Positions 26,456 through 35,502 of a stretch of 53,947 nucleotides of DNA are shown here, one piece after another. Made by a program: the position numbers and the translations under genes. The stretch's first letter is position 1. Each line of letters begins with the position of its first letter. The DNA is from JADCCX01 sp031378805 (GTDB lineage: Bacteria; Pseudomonadota; Alphaproteobacteria; Rhizobiales; Beijerinckiaceae), in the NCBI GenBank assembly GCA_031378805.1, contig JANNEO010000038.1, positions 1 through 53,947 of the forward strand, read 5' to 3'. The notes below the pieces were generated by a model. The model did not search any database. It was not told the origin of the DNA and worked only from the letters and a program-made list of their open reading frames with translations.

Positions 26456-28270
26456 ATGAATGAGCCTGTCTTGAGCGTCGAGAACCTGACCACGTCGTTT
26501 CGTGTCAATGGTGTCTGGCGATCCGTGGTGAAAGACCTGTCCTTCACCGTCGCGCCGAAAGAGACCGTCGCCATCGTCGGCGAATCCGGCTCGGGCAAGA
26601 GCGTCACGGCACTGTCGATCATGCGGCTGGTGCCAGAAGTGAATGGCCGTATCGAGGGCCGCATCATGCAGGGCGGTCGCAACCTGTTGGACATGCCGGA
26701 AAGCGCCATGCGCGGCGTGCGCGGCAACGACATCTCGATGATCTTCCAGGAACCGATGACCAGCCTGAACCCGGTGCTCACCATCGGCTTCCAGATCGCC
26801 GAAACATTGCGTTATCACCGGGGGTTGGACACGCAATCTGCCAATGCCGAGGCCCTGCGCATTCTTGACACGGTGCGCATTCCTGCCGCGAGCTCTCGGT
26901 TCAATGAATATCCCCATCGCTTTTCAGGCGGGATGCGTCAGCGCGTCATGATTGCCATGGCGCTGGCCTGCCGTCCCAAGCTCCTGATCGCGGATGAACC
27001 GACGACTGCGCTTGATGTCACCGTACAGGCGCAAATCATCGAACTGATCAAGCTGCTGCAGGACGAGTTCGGGATGGCCGTCATCTTCATCACCCACGAC
27101 ATGGGCGTGGTTGCCGAAGTGGCCGAGCGCACCATCGTCATGCTGCGCGGAGAGTGTGTCGAGCAAGGCGACACCGCCACGATCTTTGGCAAGCCACGGC
27201 ATCCCTACACCCGCGCCCTGTTGGCCGCCGTGCCAAGACTGGGGTCCATGGTGGGGCAGCCACGCCCCAGGCGCTTTCCCGTGGTCGATCCGCTCACCGG
27301 CGAGGCCGATGAACCAGCGCTTGCCGCCGATACGGTCCTGAATTCGGACGCCCCTCTCTTGCGCGTCTCCAACCTTGTCACACGGTTCGACGTCCGCAGC
27401 GGCCTGTTTGGCAAGGTCACCGGCAGGGTCCACGCGGTGGAGGACGTTTCGTTCAGCCTCAATCAGGGAGAGACGCTGGCACTGGTCGGTGAGTCGGGGT
27501 GCGGCAAGTCGACGACGGGCCGGTCGATCCTGAGGCTGATCCCGCCGACATCTGGGCAGGTCATGTTCGAGGGGCGCGACATCGCCACGCTGCCCAAGAA
27601 CGAATTGCGCCAGATGCGCCAGCGTATGCAGATGATCTTCCAGGATCCCTATGCCAGCCTCAATCCGCGCCGCACGGTTGGCACGGCCATCGCTGAACCC
27701 ATGATCATCCATGGCCTGGCGAGCAAGAACAGCGCACGCGACAAGGTGGCAGACCTGATGCGCCGCGTCGGTTTGCCATCAGACATGGCGGATCGGTTGC
27801 CCCATGAGTTCTCCGGCGGCCAGCGTCAGCGGCTCTGCATCGCCCGTGCCCTGGCGCTCTCACCCCGGCTGATCGTTGCGGATGAGGCGGTATCCGCGCT
27901 CGATGTCTCGATCAAGGCGCAGGTCATCAACCTGATGCTCGACCTGCAGCAGGAGCTGGGCCTGGCCTACCTCTTCATCTCCCATGACATGGCGGTGGTG
28001 GAGTGCGTCAGCCACCGTGTCGCGGTGATGCATCTTGGCGAGATCGTCGAGATTGGCCCGCGGGGCGCGATTTTCGACAACCCTCAGCATCCTTACACGA
28101 TCAAGCTCATGGCCGCCGTGCCAACACCTGATCCAGCGAGGCGCGGCATTCGCCGTGGCCTGTCCAACGACGAAATTCCCAGCCCGTTCAGAAAGCCCGA
28201 CTATCGACCCCCCAAGCGGATCTACCGTGAGGTCTCACAGGGCCATCTGGTACAAATCCAGGACCGATAA
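26456..28270 (+). CDS. Fused ABC ATPase (DppD-DppF type)
   Basis: A 604-residue protein with two complete ATPase domains in one chain. First: Walker A GESGSGKSV, signature FSGGMRQRV, Walker B LLIADEPTTALD. Second: Walker A GESGCGKST, signature FSGGQRQRL, Walker B LIVADEAVSALD. Each is followed by the oligopeptide-type C-terminal extension (HPYTRALLAAVP; HPYTIKLMAAVP). It energises the importer upstream. Start: ATG at 26456 with an in-frame GTG two codons earlier. The gene follows the REP-like repeat by 35 bases. Confidence 0.94.
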   Translation: MNEPVLSVENLTTSFRVNGVWRSVVKDLSFTVAPKETVAIVGESGSGKSVTALSIMRLVPEVNGRIEGRIMQGGRNLLDMPESAMRGVRGNDISMIFQEPMTSLNPVLTIGFQIAETLRYHRGLDTQSANAEALRILDTVRIPAASSRFNEYPHRFSGGMRQRVMIAMALACRPKLLIADEPTTALDVTVQAQIIELIKLLQDEFGMAVIFITHDMGVVAEVAERTIVMLRGECVEQGDTATIFGKPRHPYTRALLAAVPRLGSMVGQPRPRRFPVVDPLTGEADEPALAADTVLNSDAPLLRVSNLVTRFDVRSGLFGKVTGRVHAVEDVSFSLNQGETLALVGESGCGKSTTGRSILRLIPPTSGQVMFEGRDIATLPKNELRQMRQRMQMIFQDPYASLNPRRTVGTAIAEPMIIHGLASKNSARDKVADLMRRVGLPSDMADRLPHEFSGGQRQRLCIARALALSPRLIVADEAVSALDVSIKAQVINLMLDLQQELGLAYLFISHDMAVVECVSHRVAVMHLGEIVEIGPRGAIFDNPQHPYTIKLMAAVPTPDPARRGIRRGLSNDEIPSPFRKPDYRPPKRIYREVSQGHLVQIQDR

Positions 28271-28271
28271 G

Positions 28272-29567
28272 ATGGTGGCATTGGCACAGAACCTGTCGCA
28301 TGATCCCTACTGGTGGGACGCGGCTCCCCGCGAACAGCCCGTGGAGACAACGCTGCCCGCCATGGCGGACACCGTCATTGTCGGTGCGGGCTATACCGGT
28401 CTTTCGGCAGCCCTCACGCTCGCCAGGGCGGGCCGCAGCGTCGTCGTCTGCGAGGTGGGACCGCCGGGTCTGGGCGCATCCAGCCGCTCCGGCGGAATGA
28501 TCGGACATGGCCATCGCTTGTCATACTCGCGGCTGATCGAGGTCCACGGGCCGGAGAAAGCCAAGGCGCTGATCGGCGAAGGCATTGCCTCGCTGGCCTT
28601 CGTCAAGGACATGATTGCCAACGAGGGGATCGACGCAAGGCTGCAACCCGTGGGACGAATGCGCGGGGCCTGGACCGTCGCTGACTACGACACCATGGGC
28701 CGGGAAGCAGATCGCCTCAACCAGAGCTTCGATCTCGGGATTGCCGTGCTCCAGAAGCACGAGATGCACGGCGAAATCGCCACGGATGCCTATCAAGGCG
28801 GGTTAATCTTTCCCACGCATGGCGGCGTCCACCCCGCCTTGTTCCAGCAGGGATTGCTGGCTGCGGCACGCAAGGCGGGGGCCTTGGTCGCGGCTTATAC
28901 CCCGGTGACCGGCCTGCTGCGCGATGGCAGGGGATGGCGCGTCGAAACCAGCCGCGGAACGATCCGCGCCAACGAGGTTGTCGTCGCCACAAACGGTTAT
29001 TCCGGCAAGCCCGTGGTCGCCTTGGCCAAGCGGCTGGTGCCAATGCCCAGCTATCTGATCACCACGCAGGAATTGGGTGAAAATCGTGTACGGTCGCTCA
29101 TCCCCAATCTCCGCATGATCGTCGAGACACGCGAGAAACACCTGTATTATCGCCCCTCGCCCGACGGCAAGCGCATCATCATGGGTGGGCGGGCAGCCCT
29201 GCACCCCATTGCCCTGGACGACGCGGCCAGACGCTTGCGAAAGGAACTGGTGGTGTTGTTCCCCAGCCTAGCAGACACAGAGATCACCCATTGCTGGACC
29301 GGCAATGTCGCCATGACCCGCAGCGATCTTCCCGGCATCGGTCAGCGCGATGGCCTGTGGTATGCGCTGGGTTGCAACGGCTCCGGTGTCGCCCTGATGC
29401 CTTGGTTGGGCCACAAGCTGGCGCAAAAGCTCTTGGGAATGCCCGAAAGCCGGACAGCTTTCGACGACATCCCCTTCACGGCCCTGCCGTTTTACAATGG
29501 CCGCCCCTGGTTCCTGCCGCTGATGACGGCCTGGTTTCGCACCAAGGACCGCTGGCGGGGCAACTGA
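28272..29567 (+). CDS. FAD-dependent amine/amino-acid oxidoreductase (DadA/PuuB-like)
   Basis: A 431-residue DAO-family protein. It has an N-terminal dinucleotide-binding motif VIVGAGYTGLSAALTLARAG near residue 35 and a GASSRSGGMIGHG segment resembling gamma-glutamylputrescine oxidase (PuuB) and related amine oxidases. The C-terminal pattern GLWYALGCNGSGVALMP is also typical. It follows the double ATPase by one base, so a product of the imported compound is probably its substrate. Exact substrate unknown. Confidence 0.85.
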   Translation: MVALAQNLSHDPYWWDAAPREQPVETTLPAMADTVIVGAGYTGLSAALTLARAGRSVVVCEVGPPGLGASSRSGGMIGHGHRLSYSRLIEVHGPEKAKALIGEGIASLAFVKDMIANEGIDARLQPVGRMRGAWTVADYDTMGREADRLNQSFDLGIAVLQKHEMHGEIATDAYQGGLIFPTHGGVHPALFQQGLLAAARKAGALVAAYTPVTGLLRDGRGWRVETSRGTIRANEVVVATNGYSGKPVVALAKRLVPMPSYLITTQELGENRVRSLIPNLRMIVETREKHLYYRPSPDGKRIIMGGRAALHPIALDDAARRLRKELVVLFPSLADTEITHCWTGNVAMTRSDLPGIGQRDGLWYALGCNGSGVALMPWLGHKLAQKLLGMPESRTAFDDIPFTALPFYNGRPWFLPLMTAWFRTKDRWRGN

Positions 29568-29747
29568 ACCCATGATGCGACCTGCGCTTGAATGGCGCGA
29601 AGCTTGCTTTCAAATGTTTCGCGGGTACGACCCTCTGGATTGTCTGTGCATGGACATGACGCTTGCCTTGACGGGACAATACGATCAATCCAGCAGGACA
29701 GCACGTTCGTAGCCGCAACAGGAACAACCCAAGGGAGCCTTACCGTG

Positions 29748-30770
29748 ATGATGAAGTATCGCCTCGACCGCCGCGCGGCATTGGGAGTGCTCGGCGGAGC
29801 CTCAGCCTCAGTGCTCATTCCCATGCCAGGGAGCCGCGTCAATGCGCAGACGCTCGACAAGGTCAGCTACCAGACGAACTGGAGGGCGCAGGCCGAGCAT
29901 GGCGGTTTCTATTTCGCAGTCGCCAACGGCATCTACAAGAAATACGGCATCGATGCCGATATCCGCATGGGCGGCCCGCAGCAGAACCCCTCGCAGTTGC
30001 TGCTGGGTGGCCGTGTGGACATGATCATGTCCAACTCGTTCGAGGCGATCAACTACGTGAAGGAGAACATTCCCTTCCTGTGCATCGGCTCGATCTTCCA
30101 GAAAGACCCGCAGGTGCTCATTTCGCATCCCGGCGTTGGCCATGAGACTCTGGCTGCCCTCAAGGGCAAGCCGATCCTCGTGGGTGCGGCTGGTCGCACC
30201 AGCTTCTGGCCGTTCCTGAAGGCGAAGTTCGGCTATTCCGAGGATCAAGCGCGCCCCTACACCTTCAACATGGCGCCCTTCCTGGCGGACAAGCAGATGT
30301 CACAGCAAGGCTTTCTCTCTTCCGAACCTTATGCGATCGAGCAAGCCGGTGTGAAGCCTGTGATCCACCTGCTGGCCGATGCCGGTTTTGAGAACTACAA
30401 CACGACCTTCAACATTTCCCGCAAGATGGCGGAGGAGAAGAAGGATCTCGTGCAGCGCTTCGTGACTGCGTCGCTTGAAGGCTGGGCCGAGTACATGAAG
30501 GCTGGCCCTGCCAACGAGGCAGCGAACGCCTTGATCAAGAAGGACAACCCTGACATGGGCGACGACAAGATTGCCCATGCCATCAAGGTGATGAACCAGT
30601 ATGGCATCGTGCGCTCCGGCGATGCGCTCAAGCTCGGCGTGGGGGCCATGACCGATGAACGATGGCTGCGCTTCTACAACCAGATGACGGAAGCAGGCGT
30701 TTTCCCGGCTGGCCTCGACATCAAAAAAGCTTACAGCCTCGACTTCGTTAACAAGGGCATCGGCGCTTGA
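29748..30770 (+). CDS. ABC substrate-binding protein, NMT1/SsuA-like
   Basis: A 340-residue binding protein of the NMT1/THI5-like family (sulfonates, pyrimidine precursors, nitriles and similar). The N-terminus carries a Tat-like signal (D-R-R-A-A-L-G, residues 7-13) ending near VNAQ. The core begins VSYQTNWRAQAEHGGFYFA, the THI5-like pattern, and EPYAIEQAG is seen later. Start: ATG at 29748 with AAGGGAG upstream. It is translationally coupled to the ATPase gene (TTGA overlap). Confidence 0.9.
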   Translation: MMKYRLDRRAALGVLGGASASVLIPMPGSRVNAQTLDKVSYQTNWRAQAEHGGFYFAVANGIYKKYGIDADIRMGGPQQNPSQLLLGGRVDMIMSNSFEAINYVKENIPFLCIGSIFQKDPQVLISHPGVGHETLAALKGKPILVGAAGRTSFWPFLKAKFGYSEDQARPYTFNMAPFLADKQMSQQGFLSSEPYAIEQAGVKPVIHLLADAGFENYNTTFNISRKMAEEKKDLVQRFVTASLEGWAEYMKAGPANEAANALIKKDNPDMGDDKIAHAIKVMNQYGIVRSGDALKLGVGAMTDERWLRFYNQMTEAGVFPAGLDIKKAYSLDFVNKGIGA

Positions 30771-31615
30771 GTCCAGCCACGGCATCAACGACAATCAGTG
30801 CCCGGGCCTCTGCCCCGGCGCTGCCCGTCGGCGGCGAAGCCGCGCGACCTCTGATCTCGATCCAGCAGATAACCAAGCAGTTCGCCAACGGCACCTTGGC
30901 CGTGCGCAATGTGAATCTCGACCTGCGGCAGGGAGAATTCGTCAGCCTTCTGGGTCCATCGGGCTGTGGAAAATCGACTTTGTTGCGCCTGGTCTCCGGC
31001 CTCAGTCAGCCCAGCGCGGGCGTGATCGACTGGCCCTTGAACCCGCATGACACTGCGGGACATGCCGAGCGCGATCGTGACCTGGGCTTTGTCTTTCAGG
31101 ATCCGACACTGATGCCCTGGTCCCGTGCCATCGGCAATGTGGCGATGCCGTTGATTCTGAAGGGGATGAAGAAGGGCGAGGCGCATGAGCGTTCAGCCGA
31201 AATGCTGGCACTTGTCGGCCTGAAGGGCTTCGAGAAATCCTTTCCGCGCGAACTCTCCGGCGGCATGAAGATGCGCGTCTCCATCGCCCGCGCCCTGGTG
31301 ACGCGGCCGCGCATCCTGCTGATGGACGAGCCCTTTGCAGCCCTTGATGAAATCACCCGACACAGGCTTAACGATGATCTTCTCGCGCTGTGGTGGAAAA
31401 ACCGCTTCACGGCAGTGTTCGTCACCCATTCGGTGTTCGAGTCGGTGTATCTTTCGCAGCGCATCGTGGTGATGGCGGCGCGGCCGGGACGCATCATGGC
31501 TGACCTCGACGTCAGCGCACCTTATCCCCGCTCCGAAACCTTTCGCACATCTCCGACCTATGCGGAACTGTGCCGCCTTGCATCCGACAAGCTGAAAGAG
31601 GCCATCCAAGCATGA
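30767..31615 (+). CDS. ABC ATPase, SsuB/TauB type
   Basis: A 282-residue ATP-binding subunit: Walker A GPSGCGKST, Q-loop FVFQDPTLMPW, signature LSGGMKMRVSIARAL, Walker B ILLMDEPFAALDEITR. It works with the NMT1-like binding protein and the next permease. The start is a TTG at 30767 overlapping the upstream stop. The stop TGA (31613-31615) overlaps the first ATG of a triplicated ATGAGT ladder before the permease. Confidence 0.93.
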   Translation: MSPATASTTISARASAPALPVGGEAARPLISIQQITKQFANGTLAVRNVNLDLRQGEFVSLLGPSGCGKSTLLRLVSGLSQPSAGVIDWPLNPHDTAGHAERDRDLGFVFQDPTLMPWSRAIGNVAMPLILKGMKKGEAHERSAEMLALVGLKGFEKSFPRELSGGMKMRVSIARALVTRPRILLMDEPFAALDEITRHRLNDDLLALWWKNRFTAVFVTHSVFESVYLSQRIVVMAARPGRIMADLDVSAPYPRSETFRTSPTYAELCRLASDKLKEAIQA

Positions 31616-31642
31616 GTACCCTTGCATGAGTAACCTTGCATG
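31612..31642 (+). repeat. 14-bp triplicated ATGA ladder between ATPase and permease
   Basis: ATGs at 31612, 31626 and 31640 are 14 bases apart, each followed by AGT. They are in three different frames. The first ATG overlaps the ATPase stop (ATGA) and opens a 5-codon frame (MSTLA) whose stop overlaps the second ATG, which opens MSNLA, whose stop overlaps the third ATG, the permease start. This keeps stop-start coupling intact despite the insertion. Confidence 0.85.
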
Positions 31643-32530
31643 AGTGACGCGGCCATCGATTCACGCAGCATCACCGCGGCGCATGACGGCACAGATGCCG
31701 AGGCCATGCCGGTGTTCACCATCGAGCGGCGCATTCTGGGTGTGCCTGTGTCGGTCTGGCCCAACATCCTGGCACCGCTGGCAATGGGCGTGCTGTTCCT
31801 GACTGCCTGGGAGTTTATGGTCCGCTATAAGGACATTCCACACTATGTCCTGCCCGGCCCAATCCTTGTGGCGAAAACCCTGGTCGCCGATTGGGACACC
31901 TTGTCCACCTCGCTGTGGATCACGCTGCGCATCACGTTTGCAGCACTCATCGCGGCAGTGTCGATCGGCGTGGCCTTGGCGATCATCTTTACCCAGTCGA
32001 AATGGCTGGAAAAGTCACTGCTGCCCTATGCCATCATTCTTCAGGTCACACCCGTGGTCTCGATCGCGCCACTGATCATCATTTGGGTCGGTGACATCAA
32101 TCTCTCGTTGCTGATCTGCGCCTGGATCGTGGCCTTCTTCCCCATCCTCTCCAGCACGATCATTGGCTTGAACTCGGTGGACCACAACCTTCTGAACCTG
32201 TTCCAGATCTATGGTGCCTCTCGCTGGCAGGGATTGCGCTACCTCCGGCTTCCCGCCGCGATGCCGTTCTTCCTGTCGGGCCTGCGCATTGCAGGTGGCC
32301 TCGCCTTGATCGGAGCTGTCGTGGCGGAATATGTGGCGGGATCCGGTGGAAGTGCCTCGGGCCTCGCCTACCGCATCCTGGAAGCAAGCTATCAGCTCAA
32401 GATTCCGCGCATGTTCGCAGCCCTGGTGATGATCTCGCTCACCGGTATCGCCATTTTCCTGATGACGAGTTTCGTATCGCATCTCGCGCTCCGGCGCTGG
32501 CATGAAAGCGCCTTGAAGCGCGAGAATTGA
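31640..32530 (+). CDS. ABC permease, SsuC/TauC type
   Basis: A 296-residue membrane subunit with six hydrophobic segments and the EAA loop (YGASRWQGLRYLRLPAAMPF) characteristic of the SsuC family. It completes the NMT1-type importer (binding protein, ATPase, permease). The ATG at 31640 is the third of three ladder ATGs and is the only one whose frame is open. It ends 10 bases before the creatininase-family gene. Confidence 0.93.
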   Translation: MSDAAIDSRSITAAHDGTDAEAMPVFTIERRILGVPVSVWPNILAPLAMGVLFLTAWEFMVRYKDIPHYVLPGPILVAKTLVADWDTLSTSLWITLRITFAALIAAVSIGVALAIIFTQSKWLEKSLLPYAIILQVTPVVSIAPLIIIWVGDINLSLLICAWIVAFFPILSSTIIGLNSVDHNLLNLFQIYGASRWQGLRYLRLPAAMPFFLSGLRIAGGLALIGAVVAEYVAGSGGSASGLAYRILEASYQLKIPRMFAALVMISLTGIAIFLMTSFVSHLALRRWHESALKREN

Positions 32531-32540
32531 GGCTTCGGTC

Positions 32541-33368
32541 ATGACCAAACTGCCACGCCCGTTCTTGCCCCGCCCCTTCTGGAAGGACATGACGACGGTC
32601 GACTTCTCGGCTTCGGATACATCCGGCTGGATCGCGCTGCTTCCCGTCTGCGCCATCGAGCAGCATGGCCCGCATTTGCCCGTGGCAACGGATACCACGA
32701 TTGGTGAGGGCAAGGTGGTGGCAATGCTGCAGAAATTGCCTGCCGGGCTGCCGGTCACGGTGCTTCCGACACAGGCCGTGGGCAAGTCCAACGAGCATAT
32801 CCATTCGCCAGGCACGCTCACATTGTCCTATGAAACGTTGGCCCGGGTGATCATCGAAATCGGTGAAAGCGTGCGCCGCGCCGGAGTACGCAAGCTGGTG
32901 CTCGCCAATTCCCATGGCGGCAACATCGCCGTGCTGGATATCGTGGCGCGGGAACTGCGCGTGCGCCACGACATGCTGGTGGTTGTCGCCAGCTGGTCGC
33001 GCCTCGGTCAGCCGCCCGGACTCTATAGCGAATGGGAGCAGGCTTACGGCATCCACGGGGGAGACATGGAAACCTCCGTCATGCTGGCGCTGACACCTGA
33101 TCTTGTGAAGATGGACCAGGCGCAGAAGTTCCATTCGCTTCAGGAACGGCTGGTGCAAAGCCACAAGCAACTCAGGGCGCATGGTACGGCGGCCTTCGGC
33201 TGGATCGCGCAGGATCTGGGTGCCCATGGCACGGTGGGCGACGCGTCCATCGCCACGCCAGACAAGGGTCGCCAGACCATCGACACGGTGACGGACCGGA
33301 TGATCGAACTGCTGCAGGATGTTCATGCCTTTGATCTCGCCCAGCTGCATTCGCCTGCAAAGGGATGA
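32541..33368 (+). CDS. Creatininase-family metal-dependent amidohydrolase
   Basis: A 275-residue creatinine-amidohydrolase family protein. Visible metal ligands: E and H in CAIEQHGPHLP, D in ATDTTIGEG, H in ANSHGGNI and E in GDMETSVML. The family hydrolyses cyclic or linear amides such as creatinine, formamides and, in mycofactocin biosynthesis, a peptide. The position between an importer and FAD oxidases suggests amide-bond opening of the imported compound. Substrate unknown. Confidence 0.87.
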   Translation: MTKLPRPFLPRPFWKDMTTVDFSASDTSGWIALLPVCAIEQHGPHLPVATDTTIGEGKVVAMLQKLPAGLPVTVLPTQAVGKSNEHIHSPGTLTLSYETLARVIIEIGESVRRAGVRKLVLANSHGGNIAVLDIVARELRVRHDMLVVVASWSRLGQPPGLYSEWEQAYGIHGGDMETSVMLALTPDLVKMDQAQKFHSLQERLVQSHKQLRAHGTAAFGWIAQDLGAHGTVGDASIATPDKGRQTIDTVTDRMIELLQDVHAFDLAQLHSPAKG

Positions 33369-33372
33369 TGCC

Positions 33373-34755
33373 ATGAACACGGCAGCCCTTCAGGAATTCA
33401 TCGCTGCCCTCGGCGATATTCCCGTCGCCACGGACCCAGGAACGATCAAGCTGAAGTCGCGGGATTTCTTCTGGTTCTCACCCATCCTCAAGCCATTGCT
33501 GGAAGACAAGCGTGCCTTCGCCATCGTGCGCCCTCGCAACCGCGAGGAACTCATCCGCATCGTGGCGCTTGCAGCCCGGCGTCGCATCGCACTCACCACG
33601 CGGGGCGGTGGCACCGGCAACTACGGCCAATGCATCCCGCTCGATGGCGGCATCGTGCTCGACATGACGGGTCTCGACCACATCATCGAAAGCCGCCCCG
33701 GCCTGCTGAAGGTGGAAGCGGGCAAGCTGATGTTGGAGATCGACCGGGAGCTGAGGCCCACGGGTTGGGAGCTGCGCATCTTTCCCTCGACCCGCGCGAC
33801 AGCCACCATCGGCGGCTTCATCTGTGGCGGGGCGGCAGGAGCAGGCTCGATCACCTGGGGGCAGATCGGCGATGCCGGTGCCGTGCAGGCCATGACGCTG
33901 CTGACCATGGAGGAAACCCCGCGCCTCATCACGCTGGAGGGACCGGACTGCATGAAGGCCGTCCATGCTTATGGCGTGAACGGCATCGTGCTGGACGTGA
34001 CCATGCCGACAGCGCCTCGACAGGACTGGGCGGAAGCCATCGTGGTCTTCGACACGCTGGTGGATGCTGCCCGCTTCGGGCAAGCGCTGGCCGAAGACCA
34101 GATCGTGGCGAAGAAGCTGATCTCCGTCCACGCGCCTGGTATCGCCCGCTACTGCAAGCGCATCCAGCCCTACATCGCGGATGAGAAGGCCTTCGTCATT
34201 GTCATGGTGTCGGAACCGCAGGTCTGGGCCGTGGGCCTGCACGCACAGGCTTACGGAGGCTCGATCACCTACACGCGCACAGCTAAGGAGGCGGAAGAAG
34301 CGGCGTTCGGTCATGGTGCCGCGATCCCGCCGCTCTACGAGTTCTGCTGGAACCACACGACGCTGCGTGCGCTCAAGGTCGATCCTGCGATCACCTATCT
34401 GCAGGTGCTCTTTCCCATGGGCCGCAATATCGAGGCGCTCGCCTGGGCGGAACAGGAATTCCAGGGCGAAATCTGGTGGCATCTCGAATTCCAGAAGCGC
34501 TATGCCGGATTTACCAACTCGTCTCTGCCCCTGGTGAAATTCACCACGCCCGAGCGTCTTGATGCCATCATGGCAAAGCTGGAAGCCAACGGCCTCAAGG
34601 TCTCCAACCCCCATGTCTACACGCTGGAGGGAACGGGCTGGAAACGCATCAAGGCCGATCAGGAGGGCCTGAAACGCGAGGCCGATCCACATTTCCTGCT
34701 CAATCCGGGGCGATTGCCGAGCCTGGAAGGCGGCAAGGCCATGGCGGCGGAGTAG
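33373..34755 (+). CDS. FAD-linked oxidase, GlcD type
   Basis: A 460-residue flavoprotein of the PCMH/VAO family. The FAD-binding segment is TTRGGGTGNYGQCIPLDGGI (about residues 75-94) followed by LDMTGLDHIIE. It resembles D-lactate/glycolate dehydrogenase subunits; substrate likely a hydroxy-acid. ATG at 33373 follows a purine-rich region and lies 4 bases after the creatininase-family stop. Confidence 0.88.
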   Translation: MNTAALQEFIAALGDIPVATDPGTIKLKSRDFFWFSPILKPLLEDKRAFAIVRPRNREELIRIVALAARRRIALTTRGGGTGNYGQCIPLDGGIVLDMTGLDHIIESRPGLLKVEAGKLMLEIDRELRPTGWELRIFPSTRATATIGGFICGGAAGAGSITWGQIGDAGAVQAMTLLTMEETPRLITLEGPDCMKAVHAYGVNGIVLDVTMPTAPRQDWAEAIVVFDTLVDAARFGQALAEDQIVAKKLISVHAPGIARYCKRIQPYIADEKAFVIVMVSEPQVWAVGLHAQAYGGSITYTRTAKEAEEAAFGHGAAIPPLYEFCWNHTTLRALKVDPAITYLQVLFPMGRNIEALAWAEQEFQGEIWWHLEFQKRYAGFTNSSLPLVKFTTPERLDAIMAKLEANGLKVSNPHVYTLEGTGWKRIKADQEGLKREADPHFLLNPGRLPSLEGGKAMAAE

Positions 34756-34764
34756 CGGTCAGAC

Positions 34765-35349
34765 ATGCGCATCCTCTATCTCTATTGCCATCCGCTCGAC
34801 GACAGCTTCCACGCAGCGATCATGAGGGACGCCGTCGCCTGCCTGAGAGCCAAGGGCCACGAGGTCGATCTTTGCGATCTGTATGCCGAGGGCTTTGACC
34901 CGGTCCTCACGGCAGAGCGGCGTCGGAACTATCACGACGTGACCAGAAACCAGGCCGGCCTGGAGGATCACGTGCGCCGCCTGCAAAGTGCCGAGGCGCT
35001 GGTGGTGCAATTCCCGACATGGTGTTTCGGCCTGCCTGCAATGCTCAAGGGCTGGTTCGACCGTATGCTGATGCCTGGCGTATCGTTCGACCTTTCGGAC
35101 CCGAAGGATGTCAAGCCGATGCTGACCAACATTCGCCACGTCATCGGTATCTCGACCTATGGCCGGCCCCGCTGGGTGGCCTTCTACGTCGGCGACCCAC
35201 CGCGCAAGATCATCACGCGCTACCTGCCCCGCCTGATGAAGGCGAAAGCGAAGATCGAGTATCACGCGCTCTATCACATGAACATCGCCACCCTGGAACA
35301 GCGCCAGGGCTTCATCACCCGCATCAAGGGCGTGATGGCGCGGGTCTGA
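34765..35349 (+). CDS. NAD(P)H-dependent flavodoxin-fold oxidoreductase
   Basis: A 194-residue Flavodoxin_2/NQO1-like protein: N-terminal LYLYCHPLDDSFHAA phosphate-binding loop, FPTWCFGLPAMLKGWFDR motif, both typical of KefF/MdaB-type quinone reductases. It binds FMN or FAD and transfers two electrons from NAD(P)H. It ends the 12-kb transport and catabolic run. Role in the pathway unknown. Confidence 0.88.
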   Translation: MRILYLYCHPLDDSFHAAIMRDAVACLRAKGHEVDLCDLYAEGFDPVLTAERRRNYHDVTRNQAGLEDHVRRLQSAEALVVQFPTWCFGLPAMLKGWFDRMLMPGVSFDLSDPKDVKPMLTNIRHVIGISTYGRPRWVAFYVGDPPRKIITRYLPRLMKAKAKIEYHALYHMNIATLEQRQGFITRIKGVMARV

Positions 35350-35483
35350 ACACGCCATCAGCCGCGGGCCATTTCATGGTCACTGTGTATCCAGACTGAA
35401 GCCGTCCAACACGACCCAAAGCTGTTGCTGTCCAAATGACATTGGCTCTAAGCATTTTCCCGTAACTTGACTCCAATCATCAT

Positions 35484-35500
35484 ATGATAATACCTATCAT
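35484..35500. promoter_or_regulatory. Possible FadR-type operator at the regulator start
   Basis: ATGATA (35484-35489) and TATCAT (35495-35500) form a perfect inverted repeat around ATACC. It ends 2 bases before the regulator ATG at 35503. No ribosome-binding site is visible, so the site may overlap the transcription start or the message may be nearly leaderless. Autoregulation is inferred. Confidence 0.45.
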
Positions 35501-35502
35501 GC

